NCBI GenBank assembly: GCA_002720055.1
Contig: PBGH01000022.1
Location: 1 to 21,078, forward strand
DNA length: 21,078 bases
Direction: 5' to 3'
Source of the DNA: Methanobacteriota archaeon
Lineage (GTDB): Archaea > Thermoplasmatota > Poseidoniia > Poseidoniales > Thalassarchaeaceae
Both the position numbers and the translations under genes were made by a program. The notes under the pieces were generated by a model, which saw nothing but the letters and a program-made list of their open reading frames with translations, was not told the DNA's origin and did no database searches. Positions 14,611 through 21,078 of the stretch are shown here, in pieces. Position 1 is the first letter of the stretch; each line of letters starts with the position of its first letter.

Positions 14611-16929
14611 ATGCTCATGATAGATACATCAGACCTGCCACTGCATCTAGCAGAGAGGTGTATCTTTCGTTCCCAGATTACCGATACTCCCACCTTCGTT
14701 ATTCACTGGATGCGTACTGCAATCAGGTTAGAAGAGAGCCCTACGTTCGATACTGCACGGCATCTGGCGAGCTCTCTGGGAGTACCGTTACTCGTATACC
14801 ACGGTATAGATGAGAGGTACCAGTACGCATCATACAGACACCATAGATTCCTACTCGAGGGTGCAGCAGATGTTGCAGATATGGCTGAATCCATCGGAGT
14901 TGACCATATTGTACACGTTTCAAGAGAGGGTTTCAGGGGGCCATATCTTCTCGAGCTTGCGAAACAGTCAGGACTAGTCATCACAGACATGGTCGATCTC
15001 AATCCATGGAATAATTGGGCGGAAAAAGTTAGCGACCATTGCTGCCTTGTGGAGGTTGATTCTCACTGCGTTCTGCCGAGGCCTGTTTTTGGCAAATCGA
15101 AAGATAGGCCGTTCAGATTCAGAGATGCGACAAAGGACGAGATGCGGGCGCGCGTGTCTAGAAATTGGCCCCTCATTAGGAACAAGCCTCTGAGAATGCC
15201 AGAGTCATGGAAACCTCCATTCGATCCTGTAGATATACGAGTCGAATTGTCAAAGGATGGCGGATTAGAGCTACTCTCCAAGTGTGATATTGATCCCACT
15301 GTAGTAGCTGTAACTGAAGTTAGAGGGGGATCCTCACATGCGATAGAACACTGGGAAAATTGGTGTAAATCAGGGATTAGGAGCTATCATACCAAGAGGA
15401 ATAATGCAGCAATAATTGATGGTGTGAGTGGTATGTCGCCATGGATACACTATGGGATGATATCTGTAATGAGGATAGTTAGGGACGCTGCATCTATAGG
15501 TGGAAAGGGAGCTGAGAAGTTCCTCGATGAGATGCTCGTTTTCAGAGAGCACGCGCATCACCATGCTCATGCGGTAAGGAATCCCGAGGACTGGTCCAAT
15601 ATTCCTGGTTGGGCGATCTCATCATGGAATCAGAGAAGTGTACACATCTCAGAGAAGTCTCCTCTACAGCTCGAGAGAGCACGCTCCGGAGACCTTCTCT
15701 GGGACTGTGCCCAGACAGGACTTCTCAGACACGGCTCGATGCACAATAACGTGAGAATGACGTGGGGGAAGGCATTCGCTGGTTGGAGAAAGGACGCTGA
15801 GGATGCAATGCATTTAGCATTGGAGATGAATAACAGATTCGCTCTAGATGGCAGAGACCCCAGCTCCATTGCTGGGGTCCAATGGTGCTTCGGACTATTC
15901 GACCGAGCTTTCGGTCCTGCTGATCCAGTGATGGGGAAAATCCGAAAAAGGCCTACGGAGAATCATGCGAATCGAATTGACATGCAATCATACATCGAAA
16001 TCACAAACAGGGCTACAGCAGGAGGAGAAATGGAAATAGGAATTATTGGCGGAGGGCTATCGGGAACGTTTGCCGCAAGACTCCTTTCCGATCTCGGGCA
16101 CAATGTCACCATTTGGGACAAGGGATCTAATTTAGGTGGAAGACTAACTAGCTGGCAGACCGGCAGAAGAGCGATATTACATTTGGGAGCACGATCTCTG
16201 GACTCAATCCCGAAATGGATGAGTAGATTTACGACTGAATGGGAGACTCTCGGACTGGTCAAGCGCGATGGGGACTCCCTCGTCCCAATTTTGCCTCTAC
16301 CAGAGTTGCTGAATCTCCTATCTGAAGGGTCAGAGGTTAATCATGGACATATGGTATGTAATTTGGAACTGTTGGTGGATGGGGTTAGAGTGGATTCAGA
16401 GTTCAAAGGCGAAAGGAAATCTTCCAGATTTGATAGAGTACTGGTGGCAGTTCCAGTAGAGCAGGCCGCTGACATTGCAAGTGAAATAGATTTAGAGATC
16501 GTAGGAAAAAGCTCTCCTTGCATAGTCGCATGGGGGCCTTGTGAAACACTCCTGGAGAACCCTCCAGAGGGTTTCAGTATCTACAAGGTGGACGAAAAGA
16601 CAACCCTCGTAGAGCTTTCTCCCGAAATCAGCCATCAGCTAATTGACCAGGATAAGGCGCTATTGACGAAAATAATCACTGAAAGGATAGGTCTTTCCGA
16701 CGAGGGGTGGAAATCACATAAATGGAGATACAGCAGAGCATCTTCAGGCCCAGGCTCTGTGATTTCTAGACACGGCGTATCATTCATTGGTGATGCGTTT
16801 GGGAAGGATATAGGATTCGCAGGGGCAGCTCTAGATTCTGCCGCGAGAGCAGTATCCAATATGCATTTATCTATTCTGGACCCAGAGTTTAATCGTAGGC
16901 CTGTGCAATCCTCCCTATCAGATTGGTAA
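14611..16929 (+). CDS. Class II CPD photolyase fused to renalase/amine-oxidase-like FAD oxidoreductase
   Basis: 772 aa in one uninterrupted frame. Residues about 25-465 are a class II cyclobutane pyrimidine dimer photolyase, which splits UV-induced dimers using light and FADH-. Class II marks are RNNAAIIDGVSGMSPWIHYG (263-282), LLWDCAQTG, MHNNVRMTW and ALDGRDPSSIAG. Trp364, Trp385 and Trp392 keep the spacing of the Methanosarcina mazei electron-transfer triad (W360, W381, W388), and Asn407 matches the N5-facing Asn403. Residues 474-770 are a second flavoprotein. It starts with MEIGIIGGGLSG (GxGxxG dinucleotide fold, Asp503 at the end of strand 2, then GGR) and ends with a FAD-binding block (FIGDAFGKDIGFAGAALDSA). 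The oxidoreductase might reduce the photolyase FAD, but this is inference. A ribosome-binding-like AGGAGGAG lies just before Met474, so the second half might also be made separately. Confidence 0.9.
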   Translation: MLMIDTSDLPLHLAERCIFRSQITDTPTFVIHWMRTAIRLEESPTFDTARHLASSLGVPLLVYHGIDERYQYASYRHHRFLLEGAADVADMAESIGVDHIVHVSREGFRGPYLLELAKQSGLVITDMVDLNPWNNWAEKVSDHCCLVEVDSHCVLPRPVFGKSKDRPFRFRDATKDEMRARVSRNWPLIRNKPLRMPESWKPPFDPVDIRVELSKDGGLELLSKCDIDPTVVAVTEVRGGSSHAIEHWENWCKSGIRSYHTKRNNAAIIDGVSGMSPWIHYGMISVMRIVRDAASIGGKGAEKFLDEMLVFREHAHHHAHAVRNPEDWSNIPGWAISSWNQRSVHISEKSPLQLERARSGDLLWDCAQTGLLRHGSMHNNVRMTWGKAFAGWRKDAEDAMHLALEMNNRFALDGRDPSSIAGVQWCFGLFDRAFGPADPVMGKIRKRPTENHANRIDMQSYIEITNRATAGGEMEIGIIGGGLSGTFAARLLSDLGHNVTIWDKGSNLGGRLTSWQTGRRAILHLGARSLDSIPKWMSRFTTEWETLGLVKRDGDSLVPILPLPELLNLLSEGSEVNHGHMVCNLELLVDGVRVDSEFKGERKSSRFDRVLVAVPVEQAADIASEIDLEIVGKSSPCIVAWGPCETLLENPPEGFSIYKVDEKTTLVELSPEISHQLIDQDKALLTKIITERIGLSDEGWKSHKWRYSRASSGPGSVISRHGVSFIGDAFGKDIGFAGAALDSAARAVSNMHLSILDPEFNRRPVQSSLSDW

Positions 16930-16979
16930 ATGGAAATAGACCATTAGTCCTATGAGTAAGTATGGACAATTACGGTAGA

Positions 16980-19055
16980 TCACGTATCGCTAATCCATAT
17001 CAATTCCCAAATGGCACCGGCCTCGTTCTCCCACCATATCCTCCCCTCCTCATCCTCGAAAACAGTGACATTGTGCCATGTGTTCTCGACAGGAGTTCTC
17101 TCGAAGTGTCCCAAGAAGTAGGCCGAATTCGTAGGAGGTCCGTTTGGACCACCCTCGTCCCCCATCCAATAGTAGAGCTCATTTAGGAAGCAGAGCCCCT
17201 CCATTGAGTCATCCGAGAAGAATATTGTCTGATTTCCGTACGGACTGTCCGGTGCAATGAGGTCACCGTACTGGCTGCTTGCGTAGCCACATCCGGATAT
17301 CTCATCTGGACCTCCCTCTGGGACTAGAAGGCTAGGATTTGCCAGAGGTCTCTCAGTCATCTGATTTGGGTCTATGTTCACCGAACTCAGACCTCTAGTA
17401 ACAACAGGCCAAGGATCGTTCTGAGTGAGAAACTTCCATCCACTGGTTTGATTGGAGTACGCCCACTCCTGGTAAGATTCAGTGAACCATACTATCTCTG
17501 CCTCGGTATGGTTCCTATCGCTGATATGAATGACGCCGAGATTAATCTGGCTCTCGTCGCCATCGTGAGGGGGAATTCTTTCTCCATACATATCTATGAA
17601 GTCCTGCGTATCGAATTCAATTACACGCTCTGCAGTCACATTAGTTCCTGTACAGAAGAGAGCTTGCTCCTCAGTAACACATGACTCTATGCTCTCGTTG
17701 ATGAGCTTATAATTGACCTCCGTCGCTTCTTCAGCAGGAAGGAAGCCTGCCATGTAGAGGAAGATGTCTGACCAGACCATGCGCTCCTGTCCATCTGGAA
17801 CAATCCTGAACGAACCGTTGTCGTGAATCAGCCTGACTTCCGTTCTATCGCCGTTCTCATCCTCAATCTGTACTGCATGCGGCCACCCCCTGTTTGGATC
17901 CCAGAATGGTCCTGAGATGTCCCCTCTTACTGTTGTGTCGCTATCGAGATGCATACCATCTCCGTGGTTCCAAGAACCCTCTCCTTGTTCAGGGAAACCC
18001 CTAGTGTCCAGTCCCAGTAGGCCATGACCCATCTCGTGGCTCAGACCGAACGAAGTGATGTACTGCATGTGTAGAATGCCCCTTAGTTCTGGGTGCTCTT
18101 TCCCATCTAACGGAGAATAGCAATGCGAATTATGCTCACAGGGCGGAGTCATTCCGATGTTCCCTACTGGATCATGGAAGCGAACGTAACCCGCCCCCCC
18201 CACAGAGTCCCTAGTCTGGATCGCGATAAAGTCGAACACGTGTCCTGAGACGTTCCATGCGTCGTAGCATGCCGTGCAAAGTGAAGGACTGACGTGCTCC
18301 CAACCATTTACCCACCTCTCTCCATAAGAATCTCCCATTGTCACGAAGTATCCTCCTTCTGTGGTCCTGACACTCTCAGAGACCTGCTGGAAGCCCACTG
18401 TTCCTCTGAGCGATGCGTTCAGAATCCCCATTCCCATCCATTCTCTCGCAAATTCCCCCGGGGAAAGGAAGTCTTCGCGAAGATGCAGACATGATCTGGA
18501 AAATACCCCATCGCCTGCTACAGCATCACCGTTGGTACCATCGTCGAAAAGATCATGCGGACCACTCTCATTCTCGATTAGGAAACCAAGCCATTCAGGT
18601 ATGCCGGTGTTTTCCACGCCCCAAGGCCCTTCTCCGAACATAGACCTGTAGGTGACGGTGAATGTCTCATCAAGGAAAACTATCGATGGCTCAATCTGGA
18701 GCTTTCCCGAGGAAAGTGAGGAGGCTTGCTGAATCCCTATTTCACTAATTTTACTCGAATCACAATCTCCTACCCTTTGAGGTTGAAAGCTATCTGCTGA
18801 CCAGTCAAATTCGATGAGAAGCGTTTCCTCTTCAGATTCCTGCTCGGGCTCTTCTGGCTCCTGCTCGGGCTCTTCTGGCTCCTGCTCGGGCTCTTCTGGC
18901 TCCTGCTCGGGCTCTTCAGGCTCCTGCTCGGGCTCTTCCGGCTCCTGCTCGGGCTGTTCAATATCAATACCCTTCGTCGGACCAGAACCTACTTCTGTGC
19001 AACCCGAGAGAGGGGCGAGAATCATCAACAGTGTCATCAGCAAGACCTTCTTCAT
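16980..19055 (-). CDS. Secreted zinc metalloprotease lipoprotein with acidic repeat stalk (M6-like)
   Basis: 691 aa from the ATG at 19055, chosen because it begins a clean signal peptide (MKKVLLMTLLMILAPLSGC) with lipobox LSGC; a frame extension to 19121 adds a non-signal-like leader. Cys19 should carry lipid. Residues about 34-75 are five-plus copies of a 7-residue Glu/Pro/Gln repeat (EPEEPEQ), an extended acidic stalk. DDGTNGDAVAGDGVFS (171-186) is a calcium-binding-like motif seen in choice-of-anchor X domains. The active site is HEMGHGLLGLD (340-350), matching HExxHxxGxxD, in which Asp is the third zinc ligand in M6/snapalysin-type enzymes. Several Cys pairs fit an extracellular protein. 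It probably digests proteins outside the cell. Transcription likely starts from the TATA box at 19082-19088. It converges with the photolyase fusion. Confidence 0.83.
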   Translation of the reverse strand: MKKVLLMTLLMILAPLSGCTEVGSGPTKGIDIEQPEQEPEEPEQEPEEPEQEPEEPEQEPEEPEQEPEEPEQESEEETLLIEFDWSADSFQPQRVGDCDSSKISEIGIQQASSLSSGKLQIEPSIVFLDETFTVTYRSMFGEGPWGVENTGIPEWLGFLIENESGPHDLFDDGTNGDAVAGDGVFSRSCLHLREDFLSPGEFAREWMGMGILNASLRGTVGFQQVSESVRTTEGGYFVTMGDSYGERWVNGWEHVSPSLCTACYDAWNVSGHVFDFIAIQTRDSVGGAGYVRFHDPVGNIGMTPPCEHNSHCYSPLDGKEHPELRGILHMQYITSFGLSHEMGHGLLGLDTRGFPEQGEGSWNHGDGMHLDSDTTVRGDISGPFWDPNRGWPHAVQIEDENGDRTEVRLIHDNGSFRIVPDGQERMVWSDIFLYMAGFLPAEEATEVNYKLINESIESCVTEEQALFCTGTNVTAERVIEFDTQDFIDMYGERIPPHDGDESQINLGVIHISDRNHTEAEIVWFTESYQEWAYSNQTSGWKFLTQNDPWPVVTRGLSSVNIDPNQMTERPLANPSLLVPEGGPDEISGCGYASSQYGDLIAPDSPYGNQTIFFSDDSMEGLCFLNELYYWMGDEGGPNGPPTNSAYFLGHFERTPVENTWHNVTVFEDEEGRIWWENEAGAIWELIWISDT
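18841..18957. repeat. 21-bp tandem repeat inside the metalloprotease gene
   Basis: Five complete 21-bp units begin at 18841, 18862, 18883, 18904 and 18925, with a partial sixth at 18946. The first three are identical; the fourth and fifth differ by one base each. On the minus strand each encodes seven residues, so unit gain or loss keeps the frame and would only change stalk length. Confidence 0.95.
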
Positions 19056-19081
19056 GCATTTGGGTGGGGTCTTGTATCTTT

Positions 19082-19088
19082 GATATAT
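19082..19088 (-). promoter_or_regulatory. TATA box of the metalloprotease gene
   Basis: On the minus strand GCATATATCA (rc of 19081-19090) is centred 30 nt before the ATG at 19055. This is the best TATA match in the window and predicts a leaderless or very short-leader mRNA, which also supports the chosen start. Confidence 0.6.
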
Positions 19089-19106
19089 GCGCAAAAAACT
19101 TGCATA

Positions 19107-19208
19107 GAAACATGCCTTCATATTGTATAATTCAGATCTAGAAACATGCCTTCATAATGTACAATTCCAGATTTGAAACGCACTTTGATAATGTATACGT
19201 ACTTACGG
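19107..19208. repeat. Three 34-bp tandem repeats upstream of the metalloprotease promoter
   Basis: Units start at 19107, 19141 and 19175, exactly 34 bp apart. Units 1 and 2 share GAAACATGCCTTCATA and differ at only two of the first 27 positions. Unit 3 is degenerate but keeps GAAAC at its start and ATAATGTATA in the middle. The array lies just upstream of the TATA box at 19082-19088. About three helical turns per unit would place bound proteins on the same DNA face. Repeated activator or repressor binding is the likeliest role. Confidence 0.7.
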
Positions 19209-19267
19209 TAATTTATGAAAAAATACATAATGACGAAGGTTATACCATACGCTCAATTTGCGGTGGT

Positions 19268-19446
19268 CACCCTCCTTGACAGATTTCCCTTTTAGGCCAG
19301 CAAGTTGCTTGGGGGCAGTGAACACATACCCCCCCTGGCAATACCTGTACTGCTCAGGAAACCTCTGACTGTGAGTACATTACGGGTAACTCCTCCGACA
19401 CGAGGCGATGATTGCTGTCGGGCGAATAATGAATGATTGATTTTTT
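19268..19446 (+). ncRNA. Candidate structured RNA or structured leader
   Basis: This gap between the metalloprotease promoter and the TM2 gene holds no convincing frame but has a row of inverted repeats. The first is GCCAG/CTGGC (19296-19300 with 19335-19339), enclosing CAAG-TTG-CTTG and a GGGG/CCCC stem. The second is TGTACT/AGTACA (19346-19351 with 19374-19379), enclosing TCAG/CTGA. The third is CCGACA/TGTCGG (19395-19400 with 19416-19421). A T6 run at 19441-19446 follows, a possible terminator. GTTATACC at 19239-19246 could be the TATA box, giving an RNA of about 180 nt. It matches no RNA family that I know. It might instead be the 5' leader of the TM2 gene, or DNA palindromes with no RNA role. 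The boundaries are estimates. Confidence 0.3.
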
Positions 19447-19515
19447 GTACATAAGTCTAATGTCTTCCATTTGGAAAAACAGGCATCTGACCAATGGTGG
19501 AAGATTGATGAGAAG

Positions 19516-19839
19516 ATGGACAGTGATAATGTTGTGCAGACAACTCCAACTCCCGTATCAACGAATATCGTTACCGTGGATGGTAGACCTTCAGAGAAAG
19601 ATAGGTTAACTGCAGGGATCCTTGCTATTCTCCTAGGTGGATTCGGTATTCACAAATTCTACTTGGGATACACCAAACAGCGTGTGACGATGCTTTTGTT
19701 GGTTACGTTCGGTTCTCTACTGGTATCTCCCATCTTTGCTACCGCCATAACTGCTGTTTCAGAAGGGATAATCTATCTGACTAAAAGCGATCAAGATTTC
19801 TATGATACTTACGTTTCTAATCAAAAAGTTTGGTTCTAA
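19516..19839 (+). CDS. TM2-domain membrane protein
   Basis: 107 aa from the ATG at 19516; an in-frame TTG at 19471 would add 15 residues. After a polar N-terminus of about 30 residues comes a TM2 domain. Its first helix is TAGILAILLGGFGIHKFYLG, with the hallmark G-G-x-G-x-H/R-x-F-Y-L-G, then a turn (YTKQR) and a second long hydrophobic region of about 35 residues ending near IIYLTKSDQDFYDTYV. TM2 proteins are widespread small membrane proteins of poorly known function. The tail after the second helix keeps the usual Asp-rich end. An AT-rich TTGTACATAAG at about 19445-19455 could be its promoter. The structured intergenic region lies directly upstream. Confidence 0.85.
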   Translation: MDSDNVVQTTPTPVSTNIVTVDGRPSEKDRLTAGILAILLGGFGIHKFYLGYTKQRVTMLLLVTFGSLLVSPIFATAITAVSEGIIYLTKSDQDFYDTYVSNQKVWF

Positions 19840-19902
19840 AACTTACATCAAGATAAGCGAGACACTCAATAAATTTCAGGAATATTAGCTATAATTTGGG
19901 CC

Positions 19903-19907
19903 TTTTT
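19903..19907 (+). terminator. T-tract after the TM2 gene
   Basis: A T5 run (CCTTTTTGAC) about 64 bp after the TM2 stop, in an AT-rich gap, is the only plausible archaeal-type terminator before the convergent SelO gene. It is short. Confidence 0.3.
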
Positions 19908-19929
19908 GACTAGTATAACCCACTCAAAC

Positions 19930-21078
19930 TCAGCTGGAACAAGATAACATCGAACAGCCGACTCGATTCCTTGCCCACTCAGGTCGCTTTCTAAACCAGT
20001 TCTTATCATGCTCGGGCTGTTCATCGTATGGATTCTTTAGCATCTCGTAAAGGTCAATGGCAACTGAGTAGTCTCCCTTCTCTGCAGCATCTATGGCTAG
20101 TTGGGCCATCCAGTTCCTTAGTACATACTTAGGATTGGCCCGAAGCATGGCACTCCTGTCAGGTCTTCCATCTACTCTGTCCCACCAGCTAGTTAGCCAG
20201 GTATTCCATTCGTCCGACTGGATATCCCCTTCTTCGTAGAAGGCATGACGCAGGTTTTCTACATCAGGCCCATCAGTACTCGATAGTAGCCTGAAGAGTA
20301 TAGTCATGTCAGTCTCAGTCATCTGGAGCTTCGATGTAAGATCAGAGACCAGTCCAACGTCCGCCTCCTCAAACTCGCCGAGCCCGAGCTTCTCCGCCCA
20401 CATCCTGCTGCTGTGCCCCCTGTAGGAGTTGTAATAGGATTCTAATACTCCGTTAAGGGCCTTCGGATTCTCCATCAGCGACGAGATGGATTCCAGTAGG
20501 CGGGAGATGTTCCAAGCACCAATCTGTGCCTGTTGTCCGTACCTGTACCTCCTCGTTCTGGCATCGGTCGTGTTTGGAGTCCAGCCTGGATCAAATCCCT
20601 CTATCCAGCCGTAAGGACCGTAGTCTATGGTAAGACCATGGATGGACATATTGTCGGTATTCATGACACCGTGCACGAATCCAACCCGCATCCAGTGGGC
20701 GATGGTCTCTGCCGTTCTCTCTGCAACCTCACTCAGCCACTCAACAAGTCCCTCGTCGGTATTAGACGAGTGTCCAGGGAAATGCTGCCTCACCGTATTT
20801 CCTACCAGTATCCGCAGGGTCTGGACATCCCCTGACATGGCGTGGATCTCGAAGCTGCCAAACCGGATGAAGCTCTCAGCTACTCTGCATACTATCGCTC
20901 CTGGCTCGGGTGCTAGCCTCCCGTCGTACATCACGTCCCGAATAACCTCCTCTCCCGTAGTGACTAGAGAGAGTGCTCGCGTAGTGGGTACCCCAAGATG
21001 ATGCATCGCCTCGCTGCACAGGAACTCTCGTATAGACGAGCGAAGTACAGCCCTGCCATCGGCGAAACGGGAATATGG
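19930..21078 (-). CDS. selO: SelO family protein adenylyltransferase (YdiU), N-terminus outside the window
   Basis: 382 residues are visible. The frame stays open to the window edge, and the edge residues (PYSRFADGRAVLRSSIREFLCSEAMHH, split here only by the ATG at 21006) are the SelO ATP-pocket region, so roughly the first 95 residues are missing compared with the E. coli protein. SelO is a pseudokinase-fold enzyme that transfers AMP from ATP to Ser, Thr or Tyr of proteins, with a role in oxidative stress. The active-site motifs are present: HGVMNTDNMSIHGLTIDYGP (metal- and ATP-binding Asn and Asp residues). Further conserved blocks are YGQQAQIGAWN, RANPKYVLRNW and the C-terminal NPYDEQP. The end, LSCSS, keeps the Cys near the C-terminus that forms a regulatory disulfide in E. 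coli. It is the Cys form, not a selenoprotein. A bacterial-type gene in an archaeal setting. Confidence 0.95.
   Translation of the reverse strand, partial: PYSRFADGRAVLRSSIREFLCSEAMHHLGVPTTRALSLVTTGEEVIRDVMYDGRLAPEPGAIVCRVAESFIRFGSFEIHAMSGDVQTLRILVGNTVRQHFPGHSSNTDEGLVEWLSEVAERTAETIAHWMRVGFVHGVMNTDNMSIHGLTIDYGPYGWIEGFDPGWTPNTTDARTRRYRYGQQAQIGAWNISRLLESISSLMENPKALNGVLESYYNSYRGHSSRMWAEKLGLGEFEEADVGLVSDLTSKLQMTETDMTILFRLLSSTDGPDVENLRHAFYEEGDIQSDEWNTWLTSWWDRVDGRPDRSAMLRANPKYVLRNWMAQLAIDAAEKGDYSVAIDLYEMLKNPYDEQPEHDKNWFRKRPEWARNRVGCSMLSCSS

Noticed and set aside
18814..19083. Plus-strand frame reading as CSGSSGS repeats
   Set aside because: It is the antisense shadow of the 21-bp repeats; the minus-strand frame has a signal peptide, a lipobox and a protease motif.
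19107..19208. Short CRISPR array
   Set aside because: The 34-bp units are directly adjacent with no spacers, the third is degenerate and there are no cas genes nearby.
19215..19295. 26-codon frame starting MKKYIMTKVIPYAQF
   Set aside because: It is too short, ends inside the region of predicted hairpins, and has no promoter or ribosome site at the right distance.
19930..19932. TGA at the end of selO as a selenocysteine codon
   Set aside because: The frame already ends in LSCSS like the non-selenoprotein family members, and reading through gives only one more residue before another stop.

Overview
The window reads as a piece of a planktonic euryarchaeal genome, most likely Marine Group II (Candidatus Poseidoniales) or a close relative. 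This is inferred from gene content, not from a marker-gene tree. The archaeal signs are an ER-type (Ser-His-Asp) signal peptidase, an archaeal presenilin-type protease, a PGF-CTERM-like tail on a secreted cupredoxin, and TATA boxes about 28 nt before start codons (leaderless transcripts). Mixed in are genes with bacterial-looking relatives: an E. coli CobB-like sirtuin, SelO, cytochrome b561 and a class II photolyase. Genes are dense and lie on both strands. I found no tRNA, rRNA, CRISPR array, insertion sequence or integrase.

Layout. 1-687: end of a secreted FAS1-cupredoxin protein, followed by a gap with several palindromes. 874-1773: multi-pass membrane protein of unknown function, convergent with serS (1737-3014, minus), which follows a presenilin-like protease (3110-4183, minus). 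4225-5924: folC and a dCMP deaminase joined by an ATGA overlap, ending tail to tail with a UPF0200-like P-loop kinase (5921-6460, minus). 6562-7866: a two-TM protein, then signal peptidase I whose first TM segment is cut off from its start by an apparent one-base frameshift. 7942-8688: unknown two-TM protein (minus). 8870-9919: a small CBU_0592-like membrane protein and a CobB-type sirtuin. 9922-10503: cytochrome b561 (minus). 10583-14375: two tandem S15/CocE-like serine hydrolases, one a lipoprotein and the other held by an N-terminal TM segment. 14387-14509: a probable overlooked 40-aa membrane peptide (minus). 14611-16929: a class II photolyase fused to a renalase/amine-oxidase-like flavoprotein. 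16980-19055: a metalloprotease lipoprotein (minus) with an acidic E/P/Q repeat stalk. 19056-19515: a long intergenic region with a TATA box, three 34-bp tandem repeats and a run of hairpins ending in T6. 19516-19839: a TM2-domain protein. 19930 to the window end: the C-terminal part of SelO (minus).

Taken together, much of the window concerns the cell surface: making, processing and degrading exported proteins (signal peptidase, presenilin-like protease, three anchored hydrolases) and extracytoplasmic redox (cupredoxin, b561). The rest is housekeeping (serS, folate and dTMP supply) plus light and stress responses (photolyase fusion, sirtuin, SelO). There is no single obvious defence or biosynthetic cluster. 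The most unusual items are the photolyase-oxidoreductase fusion, the 19.1-19.45 kb intergenic region and the signal-peptidase frameshift.
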